Below, piece by piece: positions 7,522-10,521 of a stretch of 10,521 nucleotides of DNA. The stretch comes from JAYEJW01 sp034716535 (lineage in GTDB: Bacteria; Pseudomonadota; Gammaproteobacteria; Chromatiales; Chromatiaceae). Both the position numbers and the translations under genes were made by a program. The notes under the pieces are model-generated. The model was not told the origin of the DNA. It made no database searches and saw only the letters and a list, made by a program, of their open reading frames with translations. Location: assembly GCA_034716535.1 (NCBI GenBank), contig JAYEJW010000339.1, positions 1 through 10,521 on the forward strand. The letters are read 5' to 3'. Every line of letters starts with the position of its first letter. Within the stretch, counting starts at the first letter, position 1.

Positions 7522-9203
7522 GCCACATCTTCGTCAAGGACCTGGCGATCGTCAGCAGTCTGGACCTCGACTTCGACCCGGGTATGAGCGCACTGACCGG
7601 TGAAACGGGAGCGGGCAAGTCGATCCTCATCGACGCCCTGGGATTGGCCCTGGGCGACAAGGCGGATCCGGACATGATCCGAGCGGACTGCGAGCGGGCG
7701 GAGGTCATCGCCAGCTTCGATCTGGATGCCTGCCCGAGCGCCAGGGACTGGCTGGCGCAACGGGCGCTCGATGAGTGCGACGACTGTATCGTGCGCCGGT
7801 TGCTCGTGCGCGGAGGTCGCTCCCGCGCCTATGTCAACGGCCGCACGGCTACCGGGGCACAGCTCCAGGAGCTCGGCCAGCGCTTGGTGGACATCCACGG
7901 TCAGCACGCCCATCAGTCCCTGCTGCGGCCAGCCTCCCAGCGGGCCCTGCTCGACGGTTACGGCGGACACACCGACCAGGTCACCAAGGTCGGCGGGCTC
8001 TACCGCGACTTTCGCGAGCGCGACGAACGGTTGTGCCGCCTGGCGGCGGAGGGCGCAGACCGCACGGCGCGCCTCGACCTGCTTCGTTATCAGGTCGACG
8101 AGCTGAGTGCCCTCGGGCTGAGCCTGGAGGAGATCCGGGAACTGGATAGGGAGCAGAAGCGGCTCGCCAACCTGAGCGAGCTCCAGGAGACGTCGGGCCG
8201 TCTGCTGTCGCAGCTCTTCGACGCCGAGCCCAGCCTGCACGCCGAGCTCAGCCGCGCCGCTGCCGATCTGGAGACCCTGATGGGCTTCGACCGGCGCCTC
8301 GCGGAGACGCGGGAGCTGGTGGAAGGGGCCGCCATTCAGGTCGAGGAGGCCGCCGGCAATCTGCGCCAGTACCTGGACGAGCTCGACCTGGACACTGGCC
8401 TCATGGAGCAGGTTGAGGCCCGGCTCGCGCAGGTTCACGACCTGGCCCGCAAACATCGGATCTTTCCCGACCAGATCCCGGAGACCCTGGAGCGGCTGCA
8501 GACCGAGCTGGACGGGCTGGAGCGGGACGACGTGACCCTGGAGACCCTCGCACGGGAGCGGGATGCGGCGCGCGACAGCTTTCTTGCTGCGGCCGAGGAC
8601 CTCAGTGGGCTGCGTCGCGAGACCGCCGGCCGGCTGGGGGACACCGTCACCCTGGCCATGCAGGAGCTCGGCATGGCGGGCGGGCGCTTCGCCGTCGAGG
8701 TGACGGGGGTCGAGCCCGAATCGGGGGGCGCCTACGGACTCGACCTCGTGGACTTCCTGGTCAGCGCCAACCCCGGCCAACCCCTGCAACCGCTGGCCAA
8801 GGTCGCCTCCGGCGGCGAGCTCTCCCGCATCAGCCTGGGCATCCAGGTGGCGACCGCGGAATGCGGGAGCATCCCCACCCTCGTTTTCGACGAGGTGGAC
8901 GTGGGAATCGGCGGCGGCGTGGCGGAGATCGTCGGGCGGCTGTTGCGCACCCTGGGCGGGGCGCGCCAAGTGCTCTGCGTCACCCACCTCCCCCAGGTGG
9001 CGGCCCAGGCCCATCACCATCTGCAGGTACGAAAGTACACCAGCGATGGCCAAACCTATACGGCGATCACTACCCTCCCTGAAGAGGAACGGGTCGGCGA
9101 AATCGCCCGCATGCTCGGCGGCAGAGAGATCACGCAGAAAACCCTGGACCACGCCAGGGAAATGATCGAACGCTCTCTGGTGCAGGGCATGGAGCCGGCG
9201 TGA
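7515..9203 (+). CDS. recN: DNA repair protein RecN
   Basis: RecN is an SMC-like ATPase that acts early in recombinational repair of double-strand breaks. The 562-residue protein (553 in E. coli) starts MLSHIFVKDLAIV, the usual RecN start. It has Walker A GETGAGKS (29-36), a Q-loop region with VDIHGQHAHQSLL (125-137), a long coiled-coil middle (about 165-380), ABC signature ASGGELSRI (431-439), Walker B LVFDE (456-460), D-loop VDVGIGG and the switch histidine H491 (VTHLPQVA). The ATG lies inside the 3' end of nadK (7-bp overlap) without a clear Shine-Dalgarno, implying translational coupling. I saw no LexA-type CTGT-N8-ACAG box just upstream, unlike E. coli recN, so SOS induction is not evident here. 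Frame choice and completeness are secure. Confidence 0.97.
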   Translation: MLSHIFVKDLAIVSSLDLDFDPGMSALTGETGAGKSILIDALGLALGDKADPDMIRADCERAEVIASFDLDACPSARDWLAQRALDECDDCIVRRLLVRGGRSRAYVNGRTATGAQLQELGQRLVDIHGQHAHQSLLRPASQRALLDGYGGHTDQVTKVGGLYRDFRERDERLCRLAAEGADRTARLDLLRYQVDELSALGLSLEEIRELDREQKRLANLSELQETSGRLLSQLFDAEPSLHAELSRAAADLETLMGFDRRLAETRELVEGAAIQVEEAAGNLRQYLDELDLDTGLMEQVEARLAQVHDLARKHRIFPDQIPETLERLQTELDGLERDDVTLETLARERDAARDSFLAAAEDLSGLRRETAGRLGDTVTLAMQELGMAGGRFAVEVTGVEPESGGAYGLDLVDFLVSANPGQPLQPLAKVASGGELSRISLGIQVATAECGSIPTLVFDEVDVGIGGGVAEIVGRLLRTLGGARQVLCVTHLPQVAAQAHHHLQVRKYTSDGQTYTAITTLPEEERVGEIARMLGGREITQKTLDHAREMIERSLVQGMEPA

Positions 9204-9294
9204 ACGGGACCGTACGCACGCGGACGTGCCCCTTGGCCGGCAGGATCAACCCGACCATGGGACCGAGCTCCTGTTGGTGCCCGGCGTTCGCCGC
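9204..9294. other. Convergent recN/fur intergenic region
   Basis: These 91 bp separate the convergent 3' ends of recN and fur. The only notable structure is a small stem GCACG/CGTGC (9216-9220 and 9225-9229) without a T-run. No convincing intrinsic terminator is visible for either gene, so Rho-dependent termination or overlapping transcripts are possible. Confidence 0.4.
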
Positions 9295-9705
9295 CTATTG
9301 CTGGCAGTCGGGGCACAACCCGTAGATCACCAAGGAGTGGTCTACCAGGGCGAAGCCGTGCTCCTGAGCGATGGTCGACTGGCGCTCCTCGATGGTTTCC
9401 TCCAGGAACTCGACCACCTTGCCGCACTTCACGCACACCAGGTGGTCATGATGGCCACCGCGGTTGAGCTCGAAGACCGATTGTCCGCCCTCGAAGTGGT
9501 GGCGGCAAACCAGCCCCGCCCCCTCGAACTGGGTGAGCACTCGGTAGACGGTGGCGAGCCCGATCTCCTCGCCTTTCTCGAGCAGCGACTTGTACACGTC
9601 CTCGGCACTCTGGTGCCGCTTGTCGCTGGTCTCGAGCAGGTTGAGTATCTTGACCCGCGGCAAGGTGACCTTGAGACCCGCCTGCTTTATCTGATCATTC
9701 TCCAA
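9295..9705 (-). CDS. fur: Ferric uptake regulator Fur
   Basis: Fur is the Fe2+-responsive repressor of iron acquisition genes. I chose the TTG at 9703-9705 because a strong AAGGAGG lies 6 bases upstream. The protein then starts MENDQIKQAGLKVTLPR, which aligns with the E. coli N-terminus. The open frame up to an ATG at 9768 adds 21 residues not typical of Fur. In 136 residues the winged helix (about 9-80) includes AEDVYKSLLEKGEEIGLATVYRVL, split here as AEDVYKSL (34-41) and GEEIGLATVYRVL (45-57). The metal ligands H31, E79, H86, D87 and H88 (HHDH 85-88) and zinc cysteines C91 and C94 are present, plus a C-terminal CPDC (C131, C134). It is divergent from bamE, a conserved arrangement in gammaproteobacteria. 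No clear Fur box was found at its own promoter. Confidence 0.96.
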   Translation of the reverse strand: MENDQIKQAGLKVTLPRVKILNLLETSDKRHQSAEDVYKSLLEKGEEIGLATVYRVLTQFEGAGLVCRHHFEGGQSVFELNRGGHHDHLVCVKCGKVVEFLEETIEERQSTIAQEHGFALVDHSLVIYGLCPDCQQ

Positions 9706-9876
9706 GCTACTCCTCCTTATCCAAGTATCCTGTGGTGGTCGCCCGGTGGTCGCACCGGACTCCGCCAAGGGTTATTCGCGGACCTTCCGCCGCCCCGCTA
9801 CGACTTTGTTCGACAACGCACCGAAGCTGTGCGATATCATGCGCAACGGTTCAGCAGTCTCGGTTTTGACAACAAG
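9706..9876. promoter_or_regulatory. Divergent fur/bamE control region
   Basis: These 171 bp must hold the promoters of both fur (minus) and bamE (plus). The fur Shine-Dalgarno AAGGAGG (minus) is at 9712-9718. An 11-bp-spaced direct repeat GGTGGTCGC (9734-9742 and 9745-9753) lies 30-50 bp upstream of the fur start, one helical turn apart, and could bind a regulator. I could not assign confident -35/-10 pairs on either strand. Confidence 0.45.
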
Positions 9877-10362
9877 ATGCAAAAGGTTCTCATTTATCTG
9901 GTCCTCGGCGCAACCCTTGCAACCATTGGTTGCTCAGGTACGAAGGAGACGCCGGAGTACCGCTCTTCCTTGCTCGAGCGTCTGCCCTTCGTCTACAAGA
10001 TGACCGTGCAGCAGGGAAACATCATCACCGAGGAGATGGTGGACCGCTTAGAACCAGGAATGACCAAGAGCCAGGTACGCTTCCTGCTCGGCACGCCGAT
10101 GCTCACGGACATGTTCCATTCGGACCGCTGGGACTATACGTACACGATACGCAGGGGTCGCAAACAGATGAAAGACACGCGGCTCACCGTATTCTTCCAA
10201 GATGACGCATTGGTGAGAGTCGAAGGTGACCTCCGCCCCGATCCTCAGCGTGCCGCCGCGAGGGAACCCGGCGAGATGCTGGTCACGGTGCCCGACTGGA
10301 AGGACGACCGCGGCTTCTTCTCCAGAACCTTCAGCAAGGTGGGCGTCGCGCCGGCAGAGTAG
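9877..10362 (+). CDS. bamE: Outer membrane assembly lipoprotein BamE (SmpA/OmlA)
   Basis: BamE is a lipoprotein of the BAM complex, which inserts beta-barrel proteins into the outer membrane. The ATG at 9877 gives MQKVLIYLVLGATLATIGC, a lipoprotein signal with the modified cysteine at C19. The frame is open far upstream to 9226 across fur, but the signal sequence fixes the start. The mature domain shows family motifs: VYKMTVQQGNIITEEMVDRL (39-58), PGMTKSQVRFLLGTPMLTD (60-78), and F80-H81-x-DRWDY (83-87), followed by the strand LTVFF (103-107). The 161-residue length exceeds E. coli BamE (113) and is closer to Pseudomonas OmlA. Residues after about 120 form a polar tail with an aromatic end. 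No strong Shine-Dalgarno is visible. It is divergent from fur as in many gammaproteobacteria. Confidence 0.95.
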   Translation: MQKVLIYLVLGATLATIGCSGTKETPEYRSSLLERLPFVYKMTVQQGNIITEEMVDRLEPGMTKSQVRFLLGTPMLTDMFHSDRWDYTYTIRRGRKQMKDTRLTVFFQDDALVRVEGDLRPDPQRAAAREPGEMLVTVPDWKDDRGFFSRTFSKVGVAPAE

Positions 10363-10363
10363 G

Positions 10364-10380
10364 CCCCAAGGGCGTTGGGG
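10364..10380 (+). terminator. Small hairpin after bamE
   Basis: CCCCAA (10364-10369) and TTGGGG (10375-10380) form a 6-bp stem with a 5-nt loop directly after the bamE stop codon. It lacks a downstream T-run, so it is at most a weak terminator or a 3'-end stabiliser. Confidence 0.4.
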
Positions 10381-10404
10381 AGTACAGGCGCGCCTAACCC
10401 ATCT

Positions 10405-10434
10405 TTGTCACCGCATCTGATAATATCCAATAAT
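10405..10434 (+). promoter_or_regulatory. Candidate promoter downstream of bamE
   Basis: TTGTCA (10405-10410) matches the -35 consensus at 5 of 6 positions, and AATAAT (10429-10434), 18 bp further on, matches the -10 at 5 of 6. It lies in a markedly AT-rich stretch (about 10418-10450) compared with the rest of the window. It would serve a plus-strand gene starting near the right edge. Confidence 0.4.
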
Positions 10435-10465
10435 AACATTGGGTTATGAATGTTTGTCTCTCGTT

Positions 10466-10521
10466 ATGGCACTACGGTTTGTGATTTACGGTGCGACAAT
10501 GGTCTTCTGTGTCTTGCCTGG
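10466..10521 (+). CDS. Possible start of a further gene, cut by the window edge
   Basis: An ATG at 10466 opens a frame that runs to the window end, reading MALRFVIYGATMVFCVLP. This hydrophobic start could be a signal peptide or membrane anchor. A competing ATG at 10450 in another frame (MFVSRYGTTVCDLRC) is also open to the edge. Neither has a clear Shine-Dalgarno sequence, and neither is recognisable. The promoter-like boxes 30-60 bp upstream are the main support. The product is unknown. Confidence 0.2.
   Translation, partial: MALRFVIYGATMVFCVLP

Noticed and set aside
7494..9152. A 552-codon open frame opposite recN, and similarly a 409-codon frame opposite dnaJ (1248-2477)
   Set aside because: Both lie fully opposite well-supported genes with all catalytic motifs, and their translations are compositionally odd and motif-free.
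9226..9876. N-terminal extension of the bamE frame across fur
   Set aside because: The lipoprotein signal at 9877 is the natural start. The upstream part is antisense to fur.
10419..10440. Fur box in the AT-rich stretch after bamE (GATAAT-like hexamers)
   Set aside because: Only one good GATAAT hexamer is present and the rest does not follow the 19-bp palindrome. AT-richness explains the resemblance.

Overview
The window (about 10.5 kb, GC-rich) reads as chromosomal DNA of a gammaproteobacterium. Almost every gene belongs to a conserved housekeeping or stress locus: a heat-shock cluster hrcA-grpE-dnaK-dnaJ on the minus strand, nadK-recN on the plus strand, then fur (minus) divergent from bamE (plus). 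The fur/bamE pair next to recN is typical of Gammaproteobacteria. An hrcA gene with a perfect CIRCE operator excludes an Escherichia-like chaperone regulon and fits lineages such as Chromatiales or Xanthomonadales. Placement below class level is inference from gene order and GC content only.

Layout from left to right. Positions 1-128 hold a short element bounded by perfect 13-bp inverted repeats (MITE- or REP-like). Positions 190-824 hold a minus-strand PIN-domain toxin and its small antitoxin, joined by an ATGA overlap. Positions 825-1184 have no credible gene. Positions 1185-6407 hold dnaJ, dnaK, grpE and hrcA, all minus strand and transcribed in the order hrcA-grpE-dnaK-dnaJ. Positions 6408-6639 are the divergent control region, with a sigma70-type promoter and CIRCE for hrcA and a weaker candidate promoter for nadK. 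Positions 6640-9203 hold nadK and recN, overlapping by 7 bp. Fur (9295-9705) converges on recN. BamE (9877-10362) is divergent from fur. The last 159 bp hold an AT-rich promoter-like stretch and possibly the start of another gene.

How the genes work together. HrcA should bind CIRCE at its own promoter, and the DnaK-DnaJ-GrpE machine encoded downstream refolds proteins. The cluster is not a simple read-through operon. A strong intrinsic terminator directly follows hrcA, three more stem-loops lie before grpE, and an attenuator-like hairpin inside a repeat-derived spacer separates dnaK from dnaJ. NadK (NADP supply), RecN (double-strand break repair), Fur (iron control) and BamE (outer-membrane assembly) are independent housekeeping functions.

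I found no evidence of a new multi-gene system. The points most worth a second look are non-coding: the inverted-repeat element at the left edge, the repeat-built dnaK-dnaJ spacer, the hairpin cluster between hrcA and grpE, and two TTG-initiated regulator genes (hrcA, fur).
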